From Sphingomonas adhaesiva (lineage in GTDB: Bacteria; Pseudomonadota; Alphaproteobacteria; Sphingomonadales; Sphingomonadaceae), in the NCBI RefSeq assembly GCF_036946125.1, contig NZ_JAQIJT010000002.1:651001-715000 (forward strand): a stretch of DNA of 64,000 nt, given 5' to 3'. The notes beneath the pieces were generated by a model that had not been told where the DNA came from, made no database searches, and was given only the letters and a program-made list of their open reading frames with translations. Shown here piece by piece: positions 39,342-47,440 of this stretch (within the stretch, counting starts at the first letter, position 1; every line of letters begins with the position of its first letter). Position numbers and translations under genes: made by a program.

Positions 39342-39363
39342 GGGCAGGCCAGTGAGGGTTTCT

Positions 39364-39801
39364 ATGCGGACCGAGACGAAAAGGCGGAAGAAGCGCAACG
39401 GCTTCACCCTGGTCGAGCTGATGGTGGTGATCGTCATCATCGGCCTGTTGGCGACGATCGTCGCGCTCAACGTGCTGCCGTCGGGCGACACCGCGCGGGT
39501 GCAGAAGGCGAAGGCCGACATTGCGACGATCGAGCAGGGGCTGGAGCTCTACCGGCTGCAGATGGGCACCTATCCGACGACGCAGCAGGGGCTGGCGGCG
39601 CTGGTCTCCCCGCCTGCGGGCGCCGACGCGGCGCGCTACCAGGCGGGCGGCTACGTCAAGCGGCTGCCCAAGGATCCGTGGGGGCGCGACTATCTCTACG
39701 CCTCGCCGGGGCAGCACGGGCAGGCCGACGTCTGGACGCTGGGCGCGGACGGCAAGGACGGCGGCGACGGGATCGATGCCGATATCGGGTCGTGGCAGTG
39801 A
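39364..39801 (+). CDS. gspG: Type II secretion system major pseudopilin
   Basis: 145 aa. A short basic leader ends KKRNG with cleavage before FTLVELMVVIVIIGLLATIV (Glu at +5). The C-terminal calcium-site region is complete (LPKDPWGRDYLY ... GKDGGDGIDADIGSW), as in GspG. The ATG has GAGGG 8-9 nt upstream; a GTG 12 nt earlier is possible. It is processed by a prepilin peptidase (GspO/PilD) that is not encoded in this window. The stop overlaps the gspH GTG. Confidence 0.96.
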   Translation: MRTETKRRKKRNGFTLVELMVVIVIIGLLATIVALNVLPSGDTARVQKAKADIATIEQGLELYRLQMGTYPTTQQGLAALVSPPAGADAARYQAGGYVKRLPKDPWGRDYLYASPGQHGQADVWTLGADGKDGGDGIDADIGSWQ

Positions 39802-40325
39802 CGACCGTCACCCCGGACCTGATCCGGGGTCCCGCTTCCGCGCCGTCGTGCGAAAGAAGCGGGACCCCGGCTCGAGGCCGGGGCGACGGGAAGGAGGCGG
39901 GCTTCACCCTCATCGAACTGATGGTGGTCATCACCGTCATCGGGCTCGCCTCAGCGGCGGCGGTGCTGGCGATGCCGGATTCGCGCGGGCGATTGATGGA
40001 CGAGGCGACACGCTTCGCCGCGCGCACCCGCGCTGCGCACGACAGCGCGATCATCGAGGCGCGCCCGGTCAGCCTGTGGATCACCCCGACCGGCTATGGC
40101 TTCGAACGGTGGCGCGGCGGGCAATGGGCACCGATCGTGGAGGGCGGGTTGAGGGTCGAGCGCTGGGGCAACGGTACCTCCGCCGGCAACGGACTGGTCC
40201 GCGAACGGGTGACGTTCGACGCCACCGGGCTGGCCGACCGGCCGATCACGGTGACGCTACGCCGCGAGGGCGCGCGCGCCGACGTGGAGATCGCTGCGGA
40301 TGGAAGCGTCCGTGTCGCGGGGTGA
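39798..40325 (+). CDS. gspH: Type II secretion system minor pseudopilin H, with repeat-encoded leader
   Basis: 175 aa. The pseudopilin cleavage site is KEAG before FTLIELMVVITVIGLASAAA (Glu at +5). The only usable start codon is the GTG overlapping the gspG stop (GTGA), which gives a ~35-residue leader. Residues 4-30 of the leader are exactly the 27 codons of an 81-bp GTCACCCCGG-type repeat; removing it leaves VTTGKEAG, a normal short leader. The mature part looks intact (ARTRAAHDSAIIEARPVSLWI ... VTLRREGARADVEIAADGSV), so the protein is probably functional if the long leader is still processed. Confidence 0.88.
   Translation: MTTVTPDLIRGPASAPSCERSGTPARGRGDGKEAGFTLIELMVVITVIGLASAAAVLAMPDSRGRLMDEATRFAARTRAAHDSAIIEARPVSLWITPTGYGFERWRGGQWAPIVEGGLRVERWGNGTSAGNGLVRERVTFDATGLADRPITVTLRREGARADVEIAADGSVRVAG
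39807..39887. repeat. GTCACCCCGG-type 81-bp repeat inside gspH
   Basis: GTCACCCCGGACCTGATCCG then GGTCCCGCTT ... AAGCGGGACCCCGGCTCGAG and GGCCGGGGCGAC. It has the same length and layout as the intergenic unit at 26400-26480. It contains no in-frame stop and no ATG, GTG or TTG codon in the gspH frame, so it is translated as part of the leader. Confidence 0.8.
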
Positions 40326-40329
40326 CGGG

Positions 40330-40734
40330 ATGGTGCGCTCCGCCCCCAGGCGCCGCCACAGCAACGGCTTCACGCTGATCGAGATCATGGTGGCGCTGGC
40401 GGTATTCAGCCTCGCGGCGCTGGCGCTGATCCGGCTGGAGGGGCAGACGATCCGCTCCACCGGCATATTGTCCGCCACGCTGCTGGCACAGACGGTCGCG
40501 CGCAACGTCGCGATCGAGGCGGTGACCGAGGCGCAGCCGCCGCTGCGCGGACGCGCCACGGGGGTGGAGCAGAACGGCGGGCGCGCCTGGACGTGGACGC
40601 GCAACGTGAGCGCGATCGGCGACGGCGATGTGATGCGTATCGATGTCGCGGTTGCGGGGGCGGACGGCGCGGTGCTGGGGCGGATGACGATGGTTCGACC
40701 GCCCGCCGACCCGACGCTGGCGACCGCATCGTGA
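40330..40734 (+). CDS. gspI: Type II secretion system minor pseudopilin I
   Basis: 134 aa. Leader MVRSAPRRRHSNG, cleaved before FTLIEIMVALAVFSLAALAL (Glu at +5), then LEGQTIRSTGILSATLLAQTVARNVAIEAVTEAQPP, the typical GspI region. It nucleates the pseudopilus tip with J and K. ATG 40330 lies 4 nt after the gspH stop; an in-frame ATG 30 nt upstream inside gspH would lengthen the leader. The stop overlaps the gspJ GTG. Confidence 0.9.
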   Translation: MVRSAPRRRHSNGFTLIEIMVALAVFSLAALALIRLEGQTIRSTGILSATLLAQTVARNVAIEAVTEAQPPLRGRATGVEQNGGRAWTWTRNVSAIGDGDVMRIDVAVAGADGAVLGRMTMVRPPADPTLATAS

Positions 40735-41375
40735 GGCGCGCCAACGGCTTCACCCTCGTCGAGGTCATGATCGCGCTGATGATCTTCGGCATGATCGCGG
40801 CGGCCGGGGTGGCGCTGCTGTCGTTCAGCGTCAAGGCGCAGGGGGCGACCGCGGTGGCGCTGGACGATACCGGCGCGCTCAACCGGCTGTCGTCGATCCT
40901 GACCGCCGATCTGGCGCAGGCGCAGGACCGGCCGACGCGCGACGTGCGCGGCGTCCGTCTGCCCGCGTTCAGCGGCGATGCGATGGCGACGCCGATGCTG
41001 CGGCTGGTGCGCGCCGGCTGGAGCAACCCCGATGCGGCCCCGCGCGCGACATTGCAGAAGGTGGAGTATCGCCTGAACGCCGGGGCGCTGGAGCGGGTGG
41101 CCTATCCCGCGCTCGACGGGGCGCCGTCATTGCCGCCCGCGGTGCTGCTGGAGCGCGTACGGGGGGTGCGCTGGCGCTTCCGCTTCGCGGGTGCGTGGAG
41201 CGATACGTGGAATGGCAACCCGCGCGCCGCGCTGCCGCAGGCCGCGGAGATGGTCGTGACGCGCGCGGACGGCACCACGCTGCGTCTGCTGTTCCTGGTC
41301 GGTACCGGCGCGGTGCGCCTGCGCGCGATCCCCACCGCCGCACCGACCGCGGGACCGACGAATGCGCCCGCCTGA
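40731..41375 (+). CDS. gspJ: Type II secretion system minor pseudopilin J
   Basis: 214 aa from a GTG start overlapping gspI (GTGA). The leader is only MRRANG, cleaved before FTLVEVMIALMIFGMIAAAG (Glu at +5). The mature domain has the GspJ pattern: LSSILTADLAQAQDRPTRD, RLVRAGWSNPDAAPRATLQKVEYRL, LLERVRGVRWRFRFAGAWSDTWN. The C-terminus is Ala/Thr/Pro-rich. The end overlaps gspK by 14 nt. Confidence 0.92.
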   Translation: MRRANGFTLVEVMIALMIFGMIAAAGVALLSFSVKAQGATAVALDDTGALNRLSSILTADLAQAQDRPTRDVRGVRLPAFSGDAMATPMLRLVRAGWSNPDAAPRATLQKVEYRLNAGALERVAYPALDGAPSLPPAVLLERVRGVRWRFRFAGAWSDTWNGNPRAALPQAAEMVVTRADGTTLRLLFLVGTGAVRLRAIPTAAPTAGPTNAPA

Positions 41376-42330
41376 TCGTGAGCGCGGGGCCGCGTTGCTG
41401 ACCGTCCTGCTGCTCGTCGCGGTCATCGCGGTGATGGCGGCGACCGCGCTGGAGCGGCTGCGGCTGTCCACGCGGCTGACGGCGAATGCGGTCGCGCTGG
41501 ATGGCGCACGCGGCTATGCCTATGCCGCGGAGACGCTGGCGACGACGCGCGTGACCGCGCTGCTGCGCCAGGCGACGGACCGCGTGACGCTGGACGGTGG
41601 ATGGAGCGGACGGCCGTTCGGGCTGCCGATCCCCGGAGGCACCGCGGTGGCGCGCGTGGTCGACGGCGGCAATTGCCTGAACCTCAACGCGCTGGTCGCG
41701 CGCAACCCGGACGGGACGTCGATCGCCAACCCGCTGGCGGTGGCGCAGTTCGCGCGACTGCTGCGGTTGCTGCGCGTACCGGGCGCTGAGAATATCGCTG
41801 CGGCCACCGCGGACTGGATCGACAGCGACGACGTCGCGCTGCCCGGCGGGGCGGAGGACGAGAGCTATCGCGGGTATCGCACCGCCGGCACCGCGATGGC
41901 CGACCCCAGCGAATTGCGCGCGGTGCGCGGCGTCACCGCGGAGGCGTATCGCGCGATACGGCCATGGGTCTGCACGCTGCCGACCGCGGACCGCTCCGTC
42001 ATCAATATCAACACGCTGCTGCCCGAACAGGCGGTGTTGCTCGCGATGCTGCTGCCCGATGCGGCGGGGACGGCGCAGGCGGAGGCGCTGATCCGCCGCC
42101 GCCCGCCCGGCGGTTATGGCAGCGTCGATCCGTTCTGGAACCAGCTGTCGCTGGCGGGCGGCGGGACGCCCGCGATGGATGCGCGCGCACAGACCGGGGT
42201 GACGTCGCGCTGGTTCGCATTGGCGGTGGATGTGACCAGCGGCGACGCCGAATTGCACGAACAGGCATTGATCGACGCGAGGAGTCTTCCCGTCCGCGTC
42301 GTGTCGCGGCAATGGGGGGATGCGCCATGA
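41362..42330 (+). CDS. gspK: Type II secretion system pseudopilus-tip protein K
   Basis: 322 aa. The leader ends RERG and the mature N-terminus AALLTVLLLVAVIAVMAATAL lacks Glu at +5, a normal feature of GspK. A large globular alpha/beta domain follows with ADWIDSDDVALPGGAEDESYRG, the calcium-site region of GspK, and INTLLPEQAVLLAML. It caps the pseudopilus. It overlaps gspJ, and its stop overlaps the gspL ATG. Confidence 0.92.
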   Translation: MRPPDRERGAALLTVLLLVAVIAVMAATALERLRLSTRLTANAVALDGARGYAYAAETLATTRVTALLRQATDRVTLDGGWSGRPFGLPIPGGTAVARVVDGGNCLNLNALVARNPDGTSIANPLAVAQFARLLRLLRVPGAENIAAATADWIDSDDVALPGGAEDESYRGYRTAGTAMADPSELRAVRGVTAEAYRAIRPWVCTLPTADRSVININTLLPEQAVLLAMLLPDAAGTAQAEALIRRRPPGGYGSVDPFWNQLSLAGGGTPAMDARAQTGVTSRWFALAVDVTSGDAELHEQALIDARSLPVRVVSRQWGDAP

Positions 42331-43415
42331 CAGCCGCCACGGTCCTTTTCCTGCCGCCCGACGATTCGCTGCCCTGGCGCTGGTGGCGGATCGAGGGCGA
42401 ACGCGTCGCGGACGAGGGCGAGGGAGCGCCCGTGGCCGAGGCGGATCGCGCGGTGATCGCGGTCGCGCCCGCCGATGCGGTGACGCTGCACTGGGCCGCG
42501 CTGCCCGCCCGCTCCACCGCTCAGGCGAGTGCCGCGGCACGGATCGTGGTGAGCGATGCGACCGCCGAGCCCGCGCACGACCTGCATGTCGCGGTGGGCG
42601 AGGAACGCGATGGCGAGCGGGCCATCGCGGTCGTGGCACCGGCGCGGATGGCGGCGTGGCTGGCGGCGCTGGCCGAGCGCGGGATCGATCCCGCCGCGGT
42701 CGTCCCCGCGCCGCTGCTGCTGCCGGTGCCCGAGGAAGGCTATGTCCGCGCCGATCTGGCGGGGCAGAGCGTCGCGCGCGGGCGCACCACCGGCTGGGCG
42801 GACGAGGCGCGCCTGACCGATCTGGTCACCGCGGGCGAGGCGCCGGTGTCGCTGGAGCGCAGCGTGGTGCAGGCCGCGGCGATCGCGGCGGCGGCGGCGC
42901 CGGTGGTCGACCTGCGGCAGGGACCGTTCGCGCGCAGACGGCGGCGCGCGATCGACTGGGCGCTGGTACGGCGGCTGGCGGTGCTCGCCGGGCTGATCCT
43001 GCTGGCGACGCTCGCGATCGATGTGGTGCGGGTGATGCGCTATTCCTTCGGCGCGGATGCGATCGAGGCGCGCGCCGACGTGATCGCGCGCCAGGGGCTG
43101 CCGCGCGGCGCGCCGAAGGGCGGCGACCCGGCGCGGCTGCTGGCGGACCGGCTGGCGCGGCTGCGCGGGCCGGGGCAGGGGTTCACGCGCACCGCCGCCG
43201 CCGTCTATCAGGCGGTCGAGGCGGTGCCGGAGGGTGAGGTGACGGCGTTGCGGTTCGAGCCCGACGGATCGCTCAAGGTGTCGCTGCTGCTGCCGGGCGA
43301 GGTGCAGGCCAATGCGGTGAAGGGGCGGCTGGAGGCGGCGGGGTTCCGTGTCGACGCCAGCGTGTTCCAGCAGATCAACGGCCGGCTGGCCGGCGACATG
43401 ACGGTGCGGCCGTGA
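42327..43415 (+). CDS. gspL: Type II secretion system assembly protein L
   Basis: 362 aa. The N-terminal cytoplasmic actin-like domain (~1-215; LFLPPDDSLPWRWWRIEGERV ... AIAVVAPARMAAWLAALAERGIDPAAVVPAPLLL) binds GspE. One TM helix follows (~225-245, LVRRLAVLAGLILLATLAIDVV), then a periplasmic ferredoxin-like domain (~270-362). The start is the ATG overlapping the gspK stop. Sequence conservation is low, as usual for GspL; identity rests on architecture and gene order. Confidence 0.88.
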   Translation: MTAATVLFLPPDDSLPWRWWRIEGERVADEGEGAPVAEADRAVIAVAPADAVTLHWAALPARSTAQASAAARIVVSDATAEPAHDLHVAVGEERDGERAIAVVAPARMAAWLAALAERGIDPAAVVPAPLLLPVPEEGYVRADLAGQSVARGRTTGWADEARLTDLVTAGEAPVSLERSVVQAAAIAAAAAPVVDLRQGPFARRRRRAIDWALVRRLAVLAGLILLATLAIDVVRVMRYSFGADAIEARADVIARQGLPRGAPKGGDPARLLADRLARLRGPGQGFTRTAAAVYQAVEAVPEGEVTALRFEPDGSLKVSLLLPGEVQANAVKGRLEAAGFRVDASVFQQINGRLAGDMTVRP

Positions 43416-43891
43416 TCGCGCCCCTGCGCGCCTGGTTCGACGCGCGGTCGCTGCGCGAGCGGCGGCTGATCCTGGTGATGGTCGCGCTGGCGGTGGTGAC
43501 GGTGCTGTGGGCGGGCGTCATCCGTCCGGTCCGCGGCGGGCTGTCCGACTCGCGTGAACGTTATACCCAGGCGGTCGTCAGGCTGGGCGAGGCGGAGGCG
43601 GCGCTGTCGCAGGTGAAGGCGATCCAGCGACGCCAATTGCCCACGCCCAACGGCGCGCTGGTCGACGTGGTGCGCGCGCGTGCCGAGTCGGCGGGGCTGA
43701 CGCTGGCCGGGCTGGATGCCGAATCGCCTGAGCGCGTGCGCGTGTCGATCGCGACCGTCCGTGCCGGCGCGCTGACGCAGTGGATCGCCGCGCTGGAGGG
43801 CGAGGGGGTATTGGTCGATTCGCTGACCGTCAGCGGTGCGGGCGGGACGGCGGTCTCCGCGCAGATGACGCTGACGGCGCGGGGCGCATGA
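43412..43891 (+). CDS. gspM: Type II secretion system protein M
   Basis: 159 aa from a GTG start overlapping gspL (GTGA). A short cytoplasmic N-terminus (WFDARSLRERRLI) precedes one TM helix (~20-40, LILVMVALAVVTVLWAGVI). A coiled stretch and a small periplasmic ferredoxin-like domain follow (~80-159, RAESAGLTLAGLDAESPERVRVSIATVRAGALTQWIAALE). It stabilises GspL. Confidence 0.9.
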   Translation: MIAPLRAWFDARSLRERRLILVMVALAVVTVLWAGVIRPVRGGLSDSRERYTQAVVRLGEAEAALSQVKAIQRRQLPTPNGALVDVVRARAESAGLTLAGLDAESPERVRVSIATVRAGALTQWIAALEGEGVLVDSLTVSGAGGTAVSAQMTLTARGA

Positions 43892-44598
43892 TGCGCATCC
43901 GCCTCGCCACCGGCCGCCGCGCGATGTTCCTGGCGATGTTCGCGATCGCGGTGGTCGCGCTCCTGCCGATGCGGCTGGCGCTGGGCTGGGCCGGGCTCGA
44001 CGCGCAGGGCTTCTCCGCGCGCGAGGTCCGCGGCAGCCTGTGGTCCGGGCGGCTGGTGGAGGCGCGTTTCGGCGACATCGCGCTGGGCGACCTGAGGGCC
44101 GGGGTGTCGCCGTTGGCGCTGCTGATCGGGCGCGCGCGTATCGCGCTGTCCGCGCCGGGTGACGGCCTGTCGGGGGTGGTGGAGATCGGGCGCCGCCGGG
44201 CGGCGATCCTGAACGCCACCGGCCCGCTGTCACCGGGAAGCGCCTTTGCGCCGCTGCCGGTCACCGCGCTCGACCTCGACGATGTCAGCGTGCGGTTCGT
44301 CGATGGCGCGTGCGAGGGGGCGGAGGGACGCGTTCGCGCCAGCCTGTCGGGCAGCTGGCAGGGGCAACCGTTGCCGGGTGCGCTGAGCGGCGCCGCGCGG
44401 TGCGATGTCGGCGCGCTGTTGCTGCCGCTGTCCAACGGCGCGGGGGAGGGGGCGGCGCTGCGGCTGTGGCCCGATGGACGGTATCGTGCGGAGCTGACGC
44501 TGGTCCCGACCGATCCGTTGATCGCCGGACGGCTCGACGCCGGCGGCTTCGTCGCCAACGGCGCGGCGAGGACGCTGGCGGTGGAGGGGCGGTTCTAG
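43888..44598 (+). CDS. gspN: Type II secretion system protein N
   Basis: 236 aa. An N-terminal TM or signal anchor (~10-32, RAMFLAMFAIAVVALLPMRLALGW) is followed by the GspN pattern: GFSAREVRGSLWSGRLVEARFGDIALGDLRAGVSPLALLIGRARIAL. It ends in a beta-rich domain. It is the last of 12 gsp genes (C to N); gspO, the prepilin peptidase, is missing and must be supplied from elsewhere. The start overlaps the gspM stop (ATGA). No hairpin terminator is evident before the tRNA gene. Confidence 0.88.
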   Translation: MMRIRLATGRRAMFLAMFAIAVVALLPMRLALGWAGLDAQGFSAREVRGSLWSGRLVEARFGDIALGDLRAGVSPLALLIGRARIALSAPGDGLSGVVEIGRRRAAILNATGPLSPGSAFAPLPVTALDLDDVSVRFVDGACEGAEGRVRASLSGSWQGQPLPGALSGAARCDVGALLLPLSNGAGEGAALRLWPDGRYRAELTLVPTDPLIAGRLDAGGFVANGAARTLAVEGRF

Positions 44599-44686
44599 GC
44601 GCGCCGGACATTCGTTCGTGCCGGGCGTAGAGGTGCCAATCCGCTTGACGTCCTGCCCCGGTCACCGCTAGGGGCACGGCCTTCGC

Positions 44687-44764
44687 GGCGATCGTAGCTC
44701 AGTTGGTTAGAGCATCGGTTTGTGGTACCGAGGGTCGCGGGTTCAAGTCCCGTCGATCGCCCCA
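44687..44764 (+). tRNA. tRNA-His (anticodon GTG)
   Basis: Full cloverleaf. The acceptor stem GCGATCG (44688-44694) pairs with CGATCGC, with the extra 5' G at 44687 opposite the discriminator C, the histidine-tRNA hallmark. D-arm AGCTCAGTTGGTTAGAGC, anticodon loop TTGTGGT with GTG, T-arm GGGTTCAAGTCCC, and an encoded CCA at 44762-44764. It stands alone between gspN and the dehydrogenase gene. Confidence 0.96.
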
Positions 44765-44860
44765 TCTCCCCATCACCATCGGCAATGGGGCTGGTATTTC
44801 CGGCCTGCAAAGAATATTGCGTGCGCACGACATATCATTTCGCGCGTGATGGAGTGGCCG

Positions 44861-45910
44861 GTGACATCGATCTGGGATTATACCGATTTCGACGCTCATG
44901 AGGGCGTGCACCTGTTCAGCGATCCGGCATCGGGGCTGAAGGCGGTGATCGCGGTCCATTCGACCGCGCTGGGGCCGGCGGCGGGCGGCGTGCGCTTCTG
45001 GCATTATGCCGACGATGCACGCGCGGTGACCGATGCGCTGCGGCTGTCGCGCGGCATGAGCTACAAGAATGCGATGGCGGGGCTGGCGCTGGGCGGCGGC
45101 AAGGGCGTCGTGCTGGCGCCGCGTCCCGGCGAGACGATCAGCGAGGGGCAACTGGTGGCGTTCGGCAAGGCGGTCGAATCGCTTGGCGGTCGCTACGTCA
45201 CCGCCGAGGACGTCGGCATGTCCGAGGCGCGGATGAAGGTGATCGCCGGCCAGACGCGCTACGTGTCCGGCCTGCCGGTGGCGCAGGGCGCGGCGGGCGG
45301 CGATCCCGGGCCGTATACCGCGTACGGCGTGTATCTGGGCGTCAAGGCAGCGGCGAAGCGCGGACTGGGCACCGACGACATGCGCGGCGTCCGCGTCGCG
45401 ATCCAGGGCACCGGCTCGGTCGGCGGCGGTCTGGCGCGGCTGCTGGCGAAGGACGGCGCGGTGCTGACGCTGGCGGACGTGGACACCGCGCGCGCCGCGG
45501 CGCTGGCGGCGGAACTGGGGGCGACCACCGCCTCGCCGCAGGAGATCCTGTCGCTGCACGTCGATATCGTCAGCCCCAATGCGCTCGGCGCGATCCTGAC
45601 CGAGACGTCGATCGCCGCGCTGAAGGCCCGGATCGTCGCGGGCGGGGCGAACAACCAGCTGGCGACGAAGGCGGACGGCCGTCGCCTGCACGAGGCGGGG
45701 GTGGTCTATGCGCCCGATTATGTCATCAACGCGGGCGGGATCATCAACGTGGGGCTCGAATATCTCGGCCACGGCGACGAGGCGGAGGTGATGGCGCGCA
45801 TCGCGCAGATCCCCGGGCAGTTGGAGCAGGTGTGGGACGAGGCGCAGGCCACGGGCGATCCCACGGCGGAGGTGGCCGATCGTATCGCCGCGCGGCTGAT
45901 CGGGCGGTAG
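44861..45910 (+). CDS. Leu/Phe/Val-type amino-acid dehydrogenase
   Basis: 349 aa. It has the ELFV dehydrogenase fold. LGPAAGGVRFWHYAD is the glycine-rich substrate site and MSYKNAMAGLALGGGKGVV holds the catalytic Lys. RYVTAEDVGMSEARMKVI (Asp) follows, and then the NAD-binding VAIQGTGSVGGGLARLLAKDGAVLTLADVD. It oxidatively deaminates branched-chain or aromatic amino acids, or aminates their oxo-acids. The GTG at 44861 was chosen because GGAG lies 6 nt upstream; an ATG 12 nt earlier has no such site. Substrate specificity cannot be read from the sequence. Confidence 0.88.
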   Translation: MTSIWDYTDFDAHEGVHLFSDPASGLKAVIAVHSTALGPAAGGVRFWHYADDARAVTDALRLSRGMSYKNAMAGLALGGGKGVVLAPRPGETISEGQLVAFGKAVESLGGRYVTAEDVGMSEARMKVIAGQTRYVSGLPVAQGAAGGDPGPYTAYGVYLGVKAAAKRGLGTDDMRGVRVAIQGTGSVGGGLARLLAKDGAVLTLADVDTARAAALAAELGATTASPQEILSLHVDIVSPNALGAILTETSIAALKARIVAGGANNQLATKADGRRLHEAGVVYAPDYVINAGGIINVGLEYLGHGDEAEVMARIAQIPGQLEQVWDEAQATGDPTAEVADRIAARLIGR

Positions 45911-46046
45911 CCCGACGGCAGCGTATCGCGCGTCAAGCCGCGGTCGGGACGGCGCGGGCCGTCGCCAAGCGCATCGGACGATCGTTCGGGGGCGGACGCG
46001 TCGGGTGGCGTGCGCCATGTTGCCGTGGAAGAGCGGCCTCCTCGTC

Positions 46047-46066
46047 ATGCCCGGCTTTTCGGGCAT
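46047..46066. repeat. Degenerate GTCATGCCCGG palindrome
   Basis: ATGCCCG-GCTTTT-CGGGCAT. It lies in the 341-bp gap between the dehydrogenase and the small exported protein. The rest of the gap (45911-46196) shows only GC-rich repeat debris, with no supportable gene. Confidence 0.4.
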
Positions 46067-46196
46067 CCCCTGCACCGCGCACACGCCGACGGGCGATTTC
46101 GCGGAGCGCGCGATCCGGGACCATGTGCCGGGCGGAGCATACGCCCCGCGAGATCGCGGTATGCCGGCAGCCATGGCGAACACCGCGATCGTGCGG

Positions 46197-46228
46197 GCAA
46201 AAAAATAGCGGCCCGAAGGCCGCTATTT
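46197..46228 (-). terminator. Rho-independent terminator of the small exported-protein gene
   Basis: AAATAGCGGCC (46203-46213), loop CGAA, GGCCGCTATTT (46218-46228): a perfect 11-bp stem. Read on the minus strand it is followed by a T-run (TTTTTTT). It lies 24 nt past the stop of the gene at 46252-46494. It is one of the two clearest intrinsic terminators in the window. Confidence 0.85.
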
Positions 46229-46251
46229 CTCCCGTCAGGGAAGCGACCAGC

Positions 46252-46494
46252 TTAGTTGCTGGCGCTCGAATCCTCGTCCGCAACCACGACGATGCCGGCG
46301 ACAACCGCCGCCGCCGCCAGGATCGCGACCAGAACGCCGCCACCGGCGAGCTCGTTCTTCTTCGCCGAAGCCGTGCCGGCGCGAGCCGACTTGGCGACGG
46401 AGAGGCTGGCCGCCGGATTGGCGGGGGCAGCCATCGCCGGGGCAACCGCCATGGTGGCGGCGGCGGCGGCGAGCATGTACTTGGCCAGACGCAT
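46252..46494 (-). CDS. Small exported protein with C-terminal hydrophobic segment, unknown function
   Basis: 80 aa. The signal peptide is residues ~1-26 (MRLAKYMLAAAAATMAVAPA, then MAA). The short mature part (NPAASLSVAKSARAGTASAKKNELAGGG) is followed by a second hydrophobic stretch (~52-72, VLVAILAAAAVVAGIVVVA) and an acidic/Ser tail DEDSSASN. AGGGAG precedes the ATG by about 6 nt, and a strong intrinsic terminator follows, so this is a real, independently transcribed gene. No family is recognised. The end resembles a membrane-retained tail rather than a sorting signal. Confidence 0.75.
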   Translation of the reverse strand: MRLAKYMLAAAAATMAVAPAMAAPANPAASLSVAKSARAGTASAKKNELAGGGVLVAILAAAAVVAGIVVVADEDSSASN

Positions 46495-46611
46495 GTGAAA
46501 CTCCCTTTGCGTTCGAGCTTGTGCCATAACCTGACACTCCCGGAAAGCAATATGCTAAATGTTCGGGACGCTATTGGTTCCGCCCGATTGTGGCGTCGCC
46601 GCCACACCGCA

Positions 46612-47382
46612 TCAGGTTTGCAGCACCCAGACGTCGGCCCCCTCCAGCCCGATCGCGCTCAGCCGGCCGCTGGCATAGGCGCCGGTGTCGACGCCGATGC
46701 GGTTCGGGCGGCGATCGACGTCGTCGGTGATGGTGTGGCCGTGGACGATGATCTTGGGATGCGCACGACGATAATCGAGGAAGGAGTTGCGGATCCAGCG
46801 CAGGTCCGCCCCACGCTGCGCGTCCAGCGGCACCTCCGGCCGGATCCCGGCGTGGACGAAGGCATAGTCGCCCGCGACGATGACATCCTCGAACGCGTCC
46901 ATGAAGGTGCGGTGCTCGGCGGGAACGATCGCGGCCATGCGCTCGTGCAATTCGGCATAATCCATCCGCTCGTAGCCTTCGGCATCGATGCCGTAGCTGA
47001 GCACCGTCTCGCGTCCGCCGACGCGGCAGAACAGGCGCAACGCCTCGCGGTCGGCGGACAGTGCGCGCAGGAATACCTCCTCGTGATTGCCCTTGAGAAA
47101 GCGCGTGCCGGGCCGCGATCGCGCCAATTCGATCAGGCGCGACAGGACGCCCGCGGAGTCGGGGCCGCGGTCGACCAGATCGCCCAGGAAGATCAGCGTC
47201 GCCGGCCCCGCACCGCCCGCGGCGGTCCGGGCTTCGTCGTCGGCAGCGATCATCGCCAGCAGCCGGTCGAGTTCGGCGAGGCAGCCATGGACATCGCCGA
47301 TGGCGTAGATGCGCAGGCCATCGCCGGGCGTCGCCGCGGGCGACGACGACGGCCGGGCCGCGCGGAGGAGGTTTCGGATCAT
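46612..47382 (-). CDS. Serine/threonine-type metallophosphoesterase
   Basis: 256 aa calcineurin-like phosphoesterase. The metal-binding signatures are all present: IYAIGDVHGCLAELDRL (GDxHG), FLGDLVDRGPDS (GDxxDRG), FLKGNHEEVFLRA (GNHE), FVHAGIRPEVPL and IIVHGHTITDD. It is close to PphA-type Ser/Thr phosphatases. The cellular substrate is unknown. It is transcribed away from galU with a 147-bp divergent gap. Confidence 0.88.
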   Translation of the reverse strand: MIRNLLRAARPSSSPAATPGDGLRIYAIGDVHGCLAELDRLLAMIAADDEARTAAGGAGPATLIFLGDLVDRGPDSAGVLSRLIELARSRPGTRFLKGNHEEVFLRALSADREALRLFCRVGGRETVLSYGIDAEGYERMDYAELHERMAAIVPAEHRTFMDAFEDVIVAGDYAFVHAGIRPEVPLDAQRGADLRWIRNSFLDYRRAHPKIIVHGHTITDDVDRRPNRIGVDTGAYASGRLSAIGLEGADVWVLQT

Positions 47383-47440
47383 GTTGGGGAACGTGCGCTG
47401 GACAAGCCCGCTATCTAAAGCCGCGCCCGGATAGCTGCAA

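Noticed and set aside
45933..46200. Gene upstream of the small exported-protein gene
   Set aside because: Open frames there read only through a degenerate palindromic repeat; no start with ribosome-binding site or conserved motif.
46252..46494. Rhombosortase (GlyGly-CTERM) type sorting tail on the small exported protein
   Set aside because: It has an GGG before a hydrophobic stretch, but the tail after the segment is acidic (DEDSSASN) rather than basic.
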